From NCBI RefSeq assembly GCF_963668215.1, contig NZ_OY764190.1, positions 5,394,001 to 5,458,000 on the forward strand: 64,000 nucleotides of DNA. Direction: 5' to 3'. Of the stretch, positions 51,208-60,666 are shown in pieces. The DNA comes from an uncultured Desulfosarcina sp. (lineage in GTDB: Bacteria > Desulfobacterota > Desulfobacteria > Desulfobacterales > Desulfosarcinaceae). The notes below the pieces were generated by a model. The model was given only the letters and a program-made list of their open reading frames with translations, made no database searches and was not told the DNA's origin. Positions within the stretch are counted from its first letter, which is position 1. Each line of letters opens with the position of its first letter. The translations under genes and the position numbers were made by a program.

Positions 51208-52698
51208 TTATCCGCCGGCCGGCGGCGGCAGATCGGCTACCAGGCGCAGGGAAACACTGAGTTCATCCAACTGATAATGAGGCTTCAAAAAGGCCACAGC
51301 TCTGTAAGCGCCGGTTTTCCCAGGTATTTCGGTCACATCCACGCGAGCTTCACTCAAGGGGTATTTTGCCTTCATCTCCTGGCCGGCATTGGGGTCGCCC
51401 AGGGTGTAGTTGCTGATCCAGCGATTGAGAAATTCCTGGGCGTCGCCGCGAGTCATGAAACTGCCGACCTTGTCGCGCATCATGGATTTCAGATAGTGGG
51501 CAAAACGCGAAGTGGCCATGATGTATTGAATCTGTGAAGAAAGTCTTGCGTTGGCGTTGGCGTCATCCGAATCGTACACCTTGGGTTTGTTGGCCGACTG
51601 GGTGCTGAAAAAGGCGGCAAAATCGGTGCCCTTGCAGTGGACCAGGGGTACGAAGCCCAGATCGGCAAGTTCTTTCTCTCGCCGGTCAGTGATGGCGATT
51701 TCCGTGGGACATTTGAGCGCCACATCGCCCTCGTCGGTCTTGAAGGTGTGAACGGGCAGCCCCTCTACCAGTCCGCCGCCTTCGACGCCGCGGATGGCCG
51801 CACACCAGCCGTATTTGGCAAACGCATCGGTCATGCGTGAACCCAGGGCATATGCGGCGTTGCCCCACAGGTATTTACTGTGATCGGTGCCGTCGACCTT
51901 CTCTTCGAAATCGAAGGACTCCACCGGGATATTGGCCTTGCCGTAAGGCTGGCGCATCAGGATATGGGGCACGCACAGGGCCACGTAGCGGGAATCTTCC
52001 GAATCTCTGAACGAACGCCATTTGGCGTATTCCGCACTCTGGAAAATCTTGGACAGGTCGCGAGGGTTGCCCAGTTCGGTGAAGCTGTCCAGGTTGAACA
52101 GGCTGGACCCGGCCGCGGAAATAAACGGAGCATGGGCCGCGGCCGCCACCTGGGACATTTTCTCCAGCAGGGCCATATCTTGAGGGTGGTTGCCGAATTC
52201 GTAGTCGCCGATCAGGGCCCCATAGGAGGCGCCGCCGAACATGCCGAATTCCTCTTCGTAAATTTTCTTGAACATGGCCGACTGGTCGAACTCGCTGGCC
52301 TTCTCCATATCCTTGAGAAGATCCTTTTTATTGACGTTCATCACCCGGATCTTCATTCGCTCGCCGGTTTCGCTCTTGCTCACCAGATAGTTCAATCCGC
52401 GCCAGGAGCCCTCCAGTTTCTGGAACTCCTCGGCGTGCATCACTTCGTTGAGTTGATCGGAAATCAGCTTGTCGATCTGGGCGATACGGGCGTTGATCAT
52501 GGCCTCCGTATCCTTGGAGATGGTCATGGTGCCCTCCATGACCTGGCCGATGAATTCGCTGATCAGATTTTTGGCATGGCCCTTCTGGCTCTCTTCTCGG
52601 GCCAGGCGTCCCTCGTCGATAATCTGATCGAGCAGGCCTTTCTCTTCCTGCACTTCCTGGGCCCCTTCCGGCTGGGCCTGTTGTTCTTGATCTGCCAT
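51208..52698 (-). CDS. tssC: T6SS sheath large subunit TssC
   Basis: A 496-residue sheath subunit (VipB/ImpC). Signature parts are INARIAQIDKLISDQLNEVMHAEEFQKLEGSWRGLNYLV, LIGDYEFGNHPQDMALLEKMSQVAAAAHAPFIS, PHILMRQPYG, the AFAKYGWCAAIRGVEGGG region and FMTRGDAQEFLNRWISNYTLGD. It follows tssB by 87 bp. It forms, with TssB, the contractile sheath around the Hcp tube. It aligns with the C-terminal half of the fused sheath-like protein at 36.4 kb. Confidence 0.97.
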   Translation of the reverse strand: MADQEQQAQPEGAQEVQEEKGLLDQIIDEGRLAREESQKGHAKNLISEFIGQVMEGTMTISKDTEAMINARIAQIDKLISDQLNEVMHAEEFQKLEGSWRGLNYLVSKSETGERMKIRVMNVNKKDLLKDMEKASEFDQSAMFKKIYEEEFGMFGGASYGALIGDYEFGNHPQDMALLEKMSQVAAAAHAPFISAAGSSLFNLDSFTELGNPRDLSKIFQSAEYAKWRSFRDSEDSRYVALCVPHILMRQPYGKANIPVESFDFEEKVDGTDHSKYLWGNAAYALGSRMTDAFAKYGWCAAIRGVEGGGLVEGLPVHTFKTDEGDVALKCPTEIAITDRREKELADLGFVPLVHCKGTDFAAFFSTQSANKPKVYDSDDANANARLSSQIQYIMATSRFAHYLKSMMRDKVGSFMTRGDAQEFLNRWISNYTLGDPNAGQEMKAKYPLSEARVDVTEIPGKTGAYRAVAFLKPHYQLDELSVSLRLVADLPPPAGG

Positions 52699-52785
52699 AG
52701 TTTCCTCCGTCCGGCCGTGTCCGCCTTTAGTGCGAACCCGGCGTTAACGAATTATCGATTACCTGCTGCGTGGTCAACAGCTTGA

Positions 52786-53295
52786 TTACTCACTCTCTTT
52801 TTCTACGCCGGCTTCCTTGCCAAGTTTCTCGATGGAGTCGGTATTGGCAAGGACATCCTGCAACAGTTCATCCAGTTTGTCGTTGCCGTCCAGTTTGGCC
52901 AACAGGTCCGACAGCCGTTTGCGGGCCTCCACCAGTTTACGGACGGGTGTCACCTGCTCGGCCACCCGTTCGGGATGAAAGTCGTCCAGGGATTTGAAGC
53001 GCAGTTCCACGGCCATCTTGGAGTCGTCGTCGGTCAGCTTGTTGTCGACCCGGTAGGCCAGCCTCGGTTTCATGCCGGCCAGGACCTGGTTGAAGTTGTC
53101 GCGGTCGATTTCGACGAATTTTCTGTCCTTGACCTTGGGCAGCGGTTCGTCGGGCTTTCCGGACAAGTCGGCCAACACGCCGACCACAAAAGGGATCTCC
53201 TTCATCTCGATGGCGTCACCGATTTCGACGTCGTAGGTAATCTGGACACGTGGAGACCGGACCCGGTCCAATGTGTGCTGCAAGCTTTCGGCCAT
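52786..53295 (-). CDS. tssB: T6SS sheath small subunit TssB
   Basis: A 169-residue sheath subunit (VipA/ImpB). Typical motifs are PRVQITYDVEIGDAIEMKEIPFVVGVLADLSGKP, FVEIDRDNFNQVLAGMKPRLAYRV and VELRFKSLDDFHPERVAEQVTPVRKL. An acidic C-terminal helix follows. It pairs with TssC, and in other systems TagJ contacts it; tagJ lies two genes upstream. Confidence 0.97.
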   Translation of the reverse strand: MAESLQHTLDRVRSPRVQITYDVEIGDAIEMKEIPFVVGVLADLSGKPDEPLPKVKDRKFVEIDRDNFNQVLAGMKPRLAYRVDNKLTDDDSKMAVELRFKSLDDFHPERVAEQVTPVRKLVEARKRLSDLLAKLDGNDKLDELLQDVLANTDSIEKLGKEAGVEKESE

Positions 53296-53369
53296 GGTGT
53301 TCCTCCTTTCAACTATGAGGGCAATAGTTCATTTCGATAAACGAATTATTCCAAACCCATCCGACCGAT

Positions 53370-54662
53370 CTACCTCCGATGCTGTAACGCACGAGTCAGA
53401 TCGATCGTGCACATTTTTTTAAATATCTCTTCGGCACGATAGTGATCGTCGCTGCCTTCTTCCTCCTGCATGAGGCAGCGGTACAGGGCGCCGAGAACAT
53501 CTCCCACCCAGACGGGAGATTCCCAGCGTTCCAGGCCCAATTCCTCCAAAAGCGTGTTGAGTTCTTCGGCAATGGGCCGGGCCAGATCAGGTCTATCGGC
53601 CTGAAGGCATAGTTTGGCCATCAGCAACCGGTACCGGTTTTTGGAACGAACGCTGGAGACGCTGCACGATGCCGAGAACAGGATGTCCAGGGCATTTTTG
53701 ATCCCCTGTTTTTTCAAAGCATTCAGTGCGCTGTTCCACACGGCGGCCTCGTGGGGTTCAGTGTCGGATATCATGCCGACAACGATCTGCCCCTGAACGG
53801 CGACGGATGCCGGCGCGACTTGCGGGGTCTCACCACCGGCTACCTGGGATTCGGTATCTTCCGCACCCGTTGGCTCTTGAGGTGCAGCATTGTCGGACAC
53901 TTCTTCGGGTTCCGGGTCGGGATCGAGTTCTTTTTTCTGTTTGAGTGTCTTGGCGATAAATCGCTGGCAGTCTTCCAAAGCCTGTTTGAAATCCGCCGTT
54001 CGGGGAGCATCGGAGCCGAACTTCTCATCAAGCAGGTTGTCAAAACGAGCGAACGCTTCCAGGCATTTCCCGACCTGTTCGTCGAGTTCGGCATAAAACG
54101 CCTTGGAAGACCGATTGACCGCTTTGTCGAACTCGTCTATGCCCAGTTTCCCCTCGGCAATGGCCTCTTCGTCGGTTCCGACCTCGGTGGCCTCTTTCCA
54201 CTGGATCCAACCGAAACCGCTGCCGGTTGCTGGATCGGTGAGCGGGACCTGCTTAATCGCAAACCAAAGCTTGTCGTTCATAAACTCCAAAGGACCGATG
54301 CGGTAATCCATATCGTCGTCTTCAATCTCGGGATACACATGATCCCAGAATGTTTCCAACAAGCCTGAAATTACCTGCAGACCGCTTTCCAGTCCCTGGT
54401 AGCCTTCGGTTCTGATCAAGGCCTCGAGCATCCAGACGGCGATCTGGATGTCTTTGGTTTTTTCGGTGAGGGCTTCGAGGGCAAGCTGTTGGACCGTTTG
54501 CCAGTCGGCCGTCTTGACCTCACGGTCCCATTCTCCGCGATCCAGGTCGTCATCCTCTCGACGCGCTTCCTGAATGGCGTCGTAGGTGGGCGTATAGCGC
54601 AAATTTTCACCGGCCGGATTTTCACCCTCGATGGGCGTCAATATGCTCTCTAAATCGATCAA
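53370..54662 (-). CDS. tssA: T6SS assembly protein TssA
   Basis: A 430-residue protein with ImpA N-terminal domain: MIDLESILTPIEGENPAGENLRYTPTYDAIQEARREDDD, WQTVQQLALEALTEKTKDIQIAVWMLEALIR and TFWDHVYPEIEDDD. A Glu/Pro-rich middle section separates this from the C-terminal part (residues about 320-430, with the DVLGALYRC helix). TssA organises baseplate and tail elongation. Its first bases overlap the end of tagJ. Confidence 0.92.
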   Translation of the reverse strand: MIDLESILTPIEGENPAGENLRYTPTYDAIQEARREDDDLDRGEWDREVKTADWQTVQQLALEALTEKTKDIQIAVWMLEALIRTEGYQGLESGLQVISGLLETFWDHVYPEIEDDDMDYRIGPLEFMNDKLWFAIKQVPLTDPATGSGFGWIQWKEATEVGTDEEAIAEGKLGIDEFDKAVNRSSKAFYAELDEQVGKCLEAFARFDNLLDEKFGSDAPRTADFKQALEDCQRFIAKTLKQKKELDPDPEPEEVSDNAAPQEPTGAEDTESQVAGGETPQVAPASVAVQGQIVVGMISDTEPHEAAVWNSALNALKKQGIKNALDILFSASCSVSSVRSKNRYRLLMAKLCLQADRPDLARPIAEELNTLLEELGLERWESPVWVGDVLGALYRCLMQEEEGSDDHYRAEEIFKKMCTIDLTRALQHRR

Positions 54663-55483
54663 TGGCTCTCCTTTTTCTCAATGGAATCCGTTTCCGCCAA
54701 GGTAAAAACCACCTCTTTCAGTTCGAAAATGGAGCGGTCGGTGCCGCCGACATCGTAAACATGCTGGCCGATCGCCTTTGCATAGGGTCCTTCCAAAGAC
54801 TCCCATTGGGTCAACCGCCCCAATCGGATGCGGTCGTCCTCGCTGGCAAAGGAACCGGGATAGAGCGTCGGGAAAAAGCAGCCCATGGTAAGCCCCTCCC
54901 AGGTGGTAATGCGTCCTTGGGCCCAGATCAGGTCGATCAGTGTTTTGGGTTCGGATACCACTAGTTCGCGAATGTTGGCGATGGGCACCCATAGGTAGCG
55001 CTCGTATTCAATGGCTTCGATGAAGTAGGCCAGGGTGGCATCCGTGTCTCTGAACCCTGTAAACGCTTCGCCGTTAATGGTTCCCTGCACGGTTGGCAAA
55101 GCCGTTTCGACGCGGCTGAAAAGTGCGGTCGCCTTTTCGACGTCTTTGTTTTTCAACAGCTCCAGGGCCTGGAAAAAATCGTCGCTGTATTCGGGGACAT
55201 CGGGAAAGAAAGTCGGGCGCTGCTGCATGTCTGCCACCAGGGAGCGCTCTTTCTCCGCCTGGATCAGGTGCTGGTAAACCGGTACGTTCATACCGGACGG
55301 TTCCTGCTGGGTGGCGGCGATCTCCAGCTGCCTGAGGGCCTTGTCCCATTCTCCGCACAGCAGCATAACCTGAAAGAGCAGCGACCGCGATTGAAGATCA
55401 CCGGGTGACTTCTTGATCCGATCGATCAGCAGTGCCCGGGCGTCGTCTATTTTCCCATTCTGGATTAGCGCTTTTGGATCCAT
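54659..55483 (-). CDS. tagJ: T6SS accessory protein TagJ (ImpE family)
   Basis: A 274-residue ImpE/SciE protein: GKIDDARALLIDRIKKSPGDLQSRSLLFQVMLLCGEWDKALRQLE at the start (TPR-like), and RDTDATLAYFIEAIEYERYLWVPIANIRELVV and TLYPGSFASEDDRIRLGRLTQW toward the end. TagJ binds the TssB N-terminus in H1-type T6SS and is thought to aid ClpV action. Its presence, with TagF, places this system near the H1-like branch. A 234-base gap upstream may carry a second promoter. Confidence 0.9.
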   Translation of the reverse strand: MDPKALIQNGKIDDARALLIDRIKKSPGDLQSRSLLFQVMLLCGEWDKALRQLEIAATQQEPSGMNVPVYQHLIQAEKERSLVADMQQRPTFFPDVPEYSDDFFQALELLKNKDVEKATALFSRVETALPTVQGTINGEAFTGFRDTDATLAYFIEAIEYERYLWVPIANIRELVVSEPKTLIDLIWAQGRITTWEGLTMGCFFPTLYPGSFASEDDRIRLGRLTQWESLEGPYAKAIGQHVYDVGGTDRSIFELKEVVFTLAETDSIEKKESH

Positions 55484-55568
55484 GTACGCGGTTTCCTCAC
55501 ATTTCTGGCGGCTTGGGTCTTTCTATGGTGCCTGGCCACCTTTCGGGTTGACAAAGATGAAACACAAC

Positions 55569-55585
55569 AGCCGTTTCAAACGGCT
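55569..55585. repeat. 17-base palindrome upstream of tagJ-tssABC
   Basis: AGCCGTTT-C-AAACGGCT is a perfect inverted repeat with 8-bp arms, 90-100 bases before the tagJ start, in the only sizeable gap (234 bp) inside the core cluster. It looks like an operator; no T-run follows it, so it is not a terminator. Confidence 0.5.
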
Positions 55586-55717
55586 TTGGCAGACAGACCT
55601 TTGGCCAAGCTGACGATCCCAACATTGCAGGGAGATATGCGTCCCGTTTCCATGGTGCAATACAATTTTTACCATTTTCTCCCCTGGCCGTATACCTTTT
55701 TCTATAGTTATATCGGA

Positions 55718-56473
55718 TCATACCGACCACAGGTCGATAAAATCATCAGCCGCCAGCGGACGCAGGAAAAGGACGAGAAATGTCTTTTCCAGACTGCCTC
55801 CCATGAAAACGGTGCTGGGCGTACCGGGCAAGTGGGCTTTCAGGGCCTGGTGCCAGGCGCCGGCCATCTGCAGCGGGTCCTCCTGGTCCAATCGATCCAG
55901 AGGGATCGTCAGCTTCATTTCCGTTTCAAGGACTCTTGCTTTGGTCTGGACCTCGCCCATTACGATTTTGTGGATCTGGGCATGCTTATCGGCTTTCGCA
56001 TCTTGAGAAACGGTATCGAGCGTCTGTTTCCATCCCGGGACCGGCCTTTCCATACGCAAAAGTTCCTCTTCCAGTTGACCGATATCCTCCAACCGCCTGG
56101 CGGCGGCGTACTCCATCTTGTCCCAGGTCTGGGCCAATGCGAAAGGCAGCAGGTTCCAGTGGCTCTCCCAGCGATCCATCTGCCCCTCGCCGATCAGGAC
56201 GAGCGGATAAGGGCGCCCCACGCCGTCCCCGCTGCTTTTACCCAGCCCGCACACCAGGCTGCCCTTTTTCAAGCCCCGCGACCAGAAGCGCCATGAGTAG
56301 ACGCCGTTGCGGCGAACCGTCTCCGGCAGGCGGCCGAACCCGTTTTCCACCCATTGGGAAAATGCCTGGGCCAGGGGAAATTGGGCACAGAGCTGAAAAT
56401 AGTCCCTGGCCACCGGATGTTTGCCGAAGGCGGCCCACGACCAGCGAGGCCTTCCGATTAATTTCCCCAGCAT
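55718..56473 (-). CDS. tagF: T6SS-associated protein TagF
   Basis: A 251-residue TagF/ImpM-type protein. Family signature: AAFGKHPVARDYFQ, FSQWVENGFGRL and WRFWSRGLKKGSLVCGLGKSSGDGVGRPYPLVLIG. TagF blocks T6SS assembly post-translationally in P. aeruginosa, through interaction with Fha, and is relieved by phosphorylation signalling. Its start overlaps the end of tssM by 16 bases, giving coupled expression. This supports a threonine-phosphorylation type of control here. Confidence 0.9.
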   Translation of the reverse strand: MLGKLIGRPRWSWAAFGKHPVARDYFQLCAQFPLAQAFSQWVENGFGRLPETVRRNGVYSWRFWSRGLKKGSLVCGLGKSSGDGVGRPYPLVLIGEGQMDRWESHWNLLPFALAQTWDKMEYAAARRLEDIGQLEEELLRMERPVPGWKQTLDTVSQDAKADKHAQIHKIVMGEVQTKARVLETEMKLTIPLDRLDQEDPLQMAGAWHQALKAHLPGTPSTVFMGGSLEKTFLVLFLRPLAADDFIDLWSV

Positions 56474-59400
56474 GGCGCAATTTCCTGGGGCACGCGGCCC
56501 GGCGTTGCCCGCAACAGTTGAATCACCTTTTGGTGGCCGGAAAACTGATAGCGCGGGGTAATAAATTTAATGCCCATTCGCTTCAGGGCAGCCGCCGAAT
56601 TTGGGAAATCGTCTGGACGGAAAGTCCGCTGGCCGGTTTGAAAGTCTTTCAGAAATTTTGCGAATCCCTGGTACCCTTCATAGGTTTTGGTCAGGACCAG
56701 ATTTCCGATTTCGATCTTGAAGACCACGTCGCCGCAATCCCGCGGGGACCACCGAAAGGTCTTTTTAACGGGGTAGTGCAGGTTGAGCAGCCGGTATTTC
56801 TCGTCTCCGCATTGCAGTTCCAAAGAGGTGGCATGAGGCTTGATGGCCGCGTCCTTGTTGGCGTCCGTGGGGTAGGCCTTGACGGTTACCTGGTATTCCG
56901 ACGCCACCGGTTTGGCCACGCTGGCCCCCCGGGTGAGAAAAGTCAGAAATCCGGTATCCAGATCGAGGGCCACGTCGTTCACCTTCCTGGCAAAATATCC
57001 CTTGCCCCGGCTGCGCCCGATAAAGGGTTCGGCGGGCCCTTTGAGAAACTTGATCGCATATCCGTCGGCACCCATGAGAAGTTGATTCAGATTCGTGCCA
57101 CTAGGCAGATCCTGGACTTCCAGATAGACATCCTTTTCCCAAAGATGCTGAAGTTGGCACTGGGCCTCCCGGACGGCGTAGTGATGATAGAATAGGATGG
57201 GGCCGTCAACCAGATTCCAGAAAATGGCCGTATCCTTGTTGCTCCGTCCCAGCAGCCCTTCAAGCTTGCTCCGGGCGCTTTGCGCCTCGAAAAACGGAGA
57301 TTCGCTTTCCGCCGGGTCCTGGCTGTAAAGCTCGGAGGCCATCTTAAAGGCGACTTTACGGGAGTCGGTCATGGGCATCAGGCCGTTTAAGGCGGCTCGA
57401 TACTGTTTGTAGGCTTTGCCGGCTTCAACGCGGTCCTCGAAGCTGAAAAGGTCGGCATCGCTCTGTCCGGCCGCGGTGCCCACCCGTCCCATTTTCGACT
57501 TTACCGTCTGGGTCGCCTGGCCGAGGATGCCCTTGGCCGCCTTGACAGCCTTGCCGTCCACTTTGGCCTCGATGCGCGCCTGCCTGAAACGGAACACCAG
57601 ATCCACCCATGCCGGCAAATCCTCAATTTTGTCCAGGTCGGCCAGCTCGACCGTCATCCGCTCCATCAAGGCCAGATAGGGGCCTTGATCGGAAGCCATA
57701 TCGACGCCGACCTGTTTCCAGTGCTCCCGATCGTGCAGCCGCCGGTGGGCAGCGGGAAAATAATCGGCAAAGGCGCTCCAGGCAACCAGGTAGCTTTTGG
57801 CGTACCAGTTTTCGAAATCCAGCTTTTGCGATCCGATGGCCAGCGGCTCGAACAGCGCTCGTTCGATCTCGCCGAGATACCCCTCCACCGCCTTGCGGCC
57901 GTTGGCGGTAAAGGCTGGCGGAACCATGACTTCATCGGCATCGGGGTCCAGTTCCCCCCAGTAGTCCGCAAGGGTCAGCCCGGAAACTTCACCGTTGACG
58001 TTCACCCAGTCCACCAGCCAGTTGAGCCGTGCGCCTTCCAGGGTGAGGATGTGTTTGAGCCAGGTCTGCAAATCTTTCAGTTCGTCGTTTAGCGAGGTAT
58101 CCGTGTCGCGCCACAGCAGGTAGTAAAGGTACAGTTCGGACAGTTTCCCCGATATTTCGTCGATGGTCTGCACGTCGAGAAGTTCGGACGGATACGGGGT
58201 TGCCGGCATGGATGCAAGCTTTTCAAAATCGGCGCCCTCCATGCGAAGATGCAGAAGATTGATCCGATGGGCCAGGTGCATCGCATGATGGCCCATGACC
58301 TCCGAGGGCGTGGCGGCGGTGAACCGGGTCATGCGTTCGGCCATACGTGCATCGAAATCTTTCAGGAATCCGGCGCTGAAAATATCGCAGTAGCGCTGCT
58401 TCAGGCCGGCTTCGACGCGGTTGCTCTCTGTCAGCCCCATGCGGGGAATCCACCAATGGGCGTTTTGTTCCTCCACCCGGGCAACGGCCTGCCGGAAACG
58501 ATCCAGGGTCAACACGTCCGTGGTCAGTTCGCCCTGAAGAACGGGCGGCTTGGAGAACTGGTTGGAGACGTCCCGCAGGGTTTTCAGGTTTTTCACGAAA
58601 GCAAAACTGAGCAGCCCGCACAAAGCGATGACGACGGCCACCCAGGCGGTCAGTCCAAGGCTTTTGGTCAACCGGCTCCATTCCATGGTTTTCTGGGTGG
58701 GCGCGAACAGCCCCCGGTCTGCCGGCAGAATCCGCGAGAAAAAATCGTGGAGAAAAAGTCCCCGATTGGTTCCCGGCAGGACATCTTTCTCGCCGATCAG
58801 CCCCATGGCGTTAAGAAAATGCGAGTACGGCGTCCCTTCCTGCCGGCCGCTGGAGAAATAGATCCCCCGCAAAATCGGGCTTTCCTGATAGGGGTTTTCC
58901 TGGAAGCCGCCGCGCATGAAAGCGTTCAGGCCCGGCTCCAGTTTTTCGAACTCTTCCGGAAAGATCAGCAGGGATGGATCGACCCGCTTTTTCCGTGCCC
59001 CGACAAGGTTCAGGATTAACAGGCGCAGCTCCTTGAGGCGCTCGGATACGGATCGGACGGTCTGGCCGGAGAAGGTATTGACTTCCGCGGACAGGGAGGA
59101 ATTCAGCCGTCCCATGGCCTGCTGCAAGACGGTGTCCTCCAGGCTGTCGCAGAACTTGACGGCCCCCTGAACCAGATCGCATTTGGTCAGCATGACATAA
59201 ACGGGAAATTTGGCTCCCAGCACACGCATCAACTCGTCGATGCGTTGGCGAATGCTTTTCCCGTCCGCCTCCAGCTTGGCGGCGTCGTTTTCCAGAAGCC
59301 GGTCCGCGGCCACGGCGACCACGAGTCCATTGAGCGGTTCGCGCTTCCTGAACTTGGCCAGCAGAGAAAGAAATTTCTGCCATTCGTCCCGATCGCGTCC

Positions 59401-59952
59401 CTGATCCACGGGAATGGCGTAACGTCCGGCGGTATCCAGGATGATGGCCTGTTCGAAAAACCACCAGTCGCAGTTGCGGGTGCCGGAAATTCCCGAAGCG
59501 CGGGTAACCTCGGCAAAGGGCGAGGAAAGGTCCGCGCCTTTGATGGCCGTAGTCTTGCCGCATCCGCTTTCGCCGATGATCATGTACCAGGGCAGGACAT
59601 ACAGTGGATTGCCGTACTTTTTAAGATGAGACTTGCGCAGGGCTTCGATGGATTCCTTCCAGCGGTTCTGAAGTTCCCGCGAACCGGTCTGGTCCCCGCC
59701 GGAAAGATTTCTGATGCGCGAATCATCCTGGGCGATGATCTGTTGAACGAAGCGCTGCTCGTTTTTGCGGGCCATCAGTTTCTTGATGAAGACGACTCCG
59801 AGAATGAGGCCCAGCAGACCGATCACAAAAAAGATTCCCACCCACAACGGCCATCCGATCATCAACACTCCGCCGAAAATCAGCAGCAGGACCAGTGCCG
59901 TCAGCAACAGCAAAAGAAAGTACTTGAGTATTTTCATGATCAACGATTTCAT
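56458..59952 (-). CDS. tssM: T6SS inner-membrane protein TssM (IcmF)
   Basis: A 1164-residue IcmF protein. Two membrane helices (about 10-30 and 36-56) precede the cytosolic nucleotide-binding region with Walker A GESGCGKT (127-134). A third helix lies around 430-455 (GLTAWVAVVIALCGLLSFAFV), after which the large periplasmic domain runs to the end and would reach TssJ. The Walker A is intact, which is the version that can bind ATP. Its start nearly touches the tssL stop. Confidence 0.96.
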   Translation of the reverse strand: MKSLIMKILKYFLLLLLTALVLLLIFGGVLMIGWPLWVGIFFVIGLLGLILGVVFIKKLMARKNEQRFVQQIIAQDDSRIRNLSGGDQTGSRELQNRWKESIEALRKSHLKKYGNPLYVLPWYMIIGESGCGKTTAIKGADLSSPFAEVTRASGISGTRNCDWWFFEQAIILDTAGRYAIPVDQGRDRDEWQKFLSLLAKFRKREPLNGLVVAVAADRLLENDAAKLEADGKSIRQRIDELMRVLGAKFPVYVMLTKCDLVQGAVKFCDSLEDTVLQQAMGRLNSSLSAEVNTFSGQTVRSVSERLKELRLLILNLVGARKKRVDPSLLIFPEEFEKLEPGLNAFMRGGFQENPYQESPILRGIYFSSGRQEGTPYSHFLNAMGLIGEKDVLPGTNRGLFLHDFFSRILPADRGLFAPTQKTMEWSRLTKSLGLTAWVAVVIALCGLLSFAFVKNLKTLRDVSNQFSKPPVLQGELTTDVLTLDRFRQAVARVEEQNAHWWIPRMGLTESNRVEAGLKQRYCDIFSAGFLKDFDARMAERMTRFTAATPSEVMGHHAMHLAHRINLLHLRMEGADFEKLASMPATPYPSELLDVQTIDEISGKLSELYLYYLLWRDTDTSLNDELKDLQTWLKHILTLEGARLNWLVDWVNVNGEVSGLTLADYWGELDPDADEVMVPPAFTANGRKAVEGYLGEIERALFEPLAIGSQKLDFENWYAKSYLVAWSAFADYFPAAHRRLHDREHWKQVGVDMASDQGPYLALMERMTVELADLDKIEDLPAWVDLVFRFRQARIEAKVDGKAVKAAKGILGQATQTVKSKMGRVGTAAGQSDADLFSFEDRVEAGKAYKQYRAALNGLMPMTDSRKVAFKMASELYSQDPAESESPFFEAQSARSKLEGLLGRSNKDTAIFWNLVDGPILFYHHYAVREAQCQLQHLWEKDVYLEVQDLPSGTNLNQLLMGADGYAIKFLKGPAEPFIGRSRGKGYFARKVNDVALDLDTGFLTFLTRGASVAKPVASEYQVTVKAYPTDANKDAAIKPHATSLELQCGDEKYRLLNLHYPVKKTFRWSPRDCGDVVFKIEIGNLVLTKTYEGYQGFAKFLKDFQTGQRTFRPDDFPNSAAALKRMGIKFITPRYQFSGHQKVIQLLRATPGRVPQEIAPCWGN

Positions 59953-60633
59953 TTACGGCCCCATCTGTAAAAGAGATTGTCCGATATTCCCCAAAATAAA
60001 CCGGTACACCACGAACATCACGCCGAACAGCAGCACCGGGGCACCGATACAAACCAGGGTGAATGCGGAAAAACGCTTCATTTTCGGTCCGGCCATGGGA
60101 AGCTGGCTGCTGTCCGGCGCGTAGGCGTCCGGAAAAAGCGTGGCCTGTTTCAGATCCGGCAGCCCCATGGAACTGCCGGTGAGCAGTTTCAGGTTGGAAA
60201 GCCTCAACTGCTCCAGCAGATAATCGTCGCCCTCATTGCAGTACTGGCCGGTGAATCCCATGGCCAGACAGATGTAATACACTTCCCGGACATCCAACTG
60301 GTGGGGACCGATGGTATTCAACCGCTCGAAAAACTGTTTGCCGGCGTCCGCCGTATTATAGAAACGGCGCTGCAACTGCGCTCCCAGCCAACGGGTTTTC
60401 CCCTCCCACGGAGAGGAAAGAATGGTTTCGTCGATCCAGGCAAAAACGGCAAAACGGGCCAGGTCATAGTCCGCAGACGAAAAACCGCCCTTTTGACAGG
60501 CGGCTTCGCTTTCTGCAATCAGACGCCGGATATCGGCCTCCACCTGTTCGAAACCGATATTTCCCCCGCCATCGGGACGGATGACCATCGCCGTGTAGGC
60601 GATCAACTCAACGAAACAGTCGCTCAGACGCAT
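59953..60633 (-). CDS. tssL: T6SS inner-membrane protein TssL (DotU/IcmH)
   Basis: A 226-residue DotU-like protein with the N-terminal cytosolic helical domain (LSDCFVELIAYTAM, ALARFAVFAWIDETILSSPW-like segment, FFERLNTIGPHQLDVREVYYICLAMGFTGQY) and a C-terminal membrane helix (about 197-217). No peptidoglycan-binding OmpA domain is attached, so wall anchoring would need another protein. It forms the membrane complex with TssM and TssJ. Confidence 0.95.
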   Translation of the reverse strand: MRLSDCFVELIAYTAMVIRPDGGGNIGFEQVEADIRRLIAESEAACQKGGFSSADYDLARFAVFAWIDETILSSPWEGKTRWLGAQLQRRFYNTADAGKQFFERLNTIGPHQLDVREVYYICLAMGFTGQYCNEGDDYLLEQLRLSNLKLLTGSSMGLPDLKQATLFPDAYAPDSSQLPMAGPKMKRFSAFTLVCIGAPVLLFGVMFVVYRFILGNIGQSLLQMGP

Positions 60634-60666
60634 GGTTCACTCTTTCTTGGATTGAATCTTTTGCGT

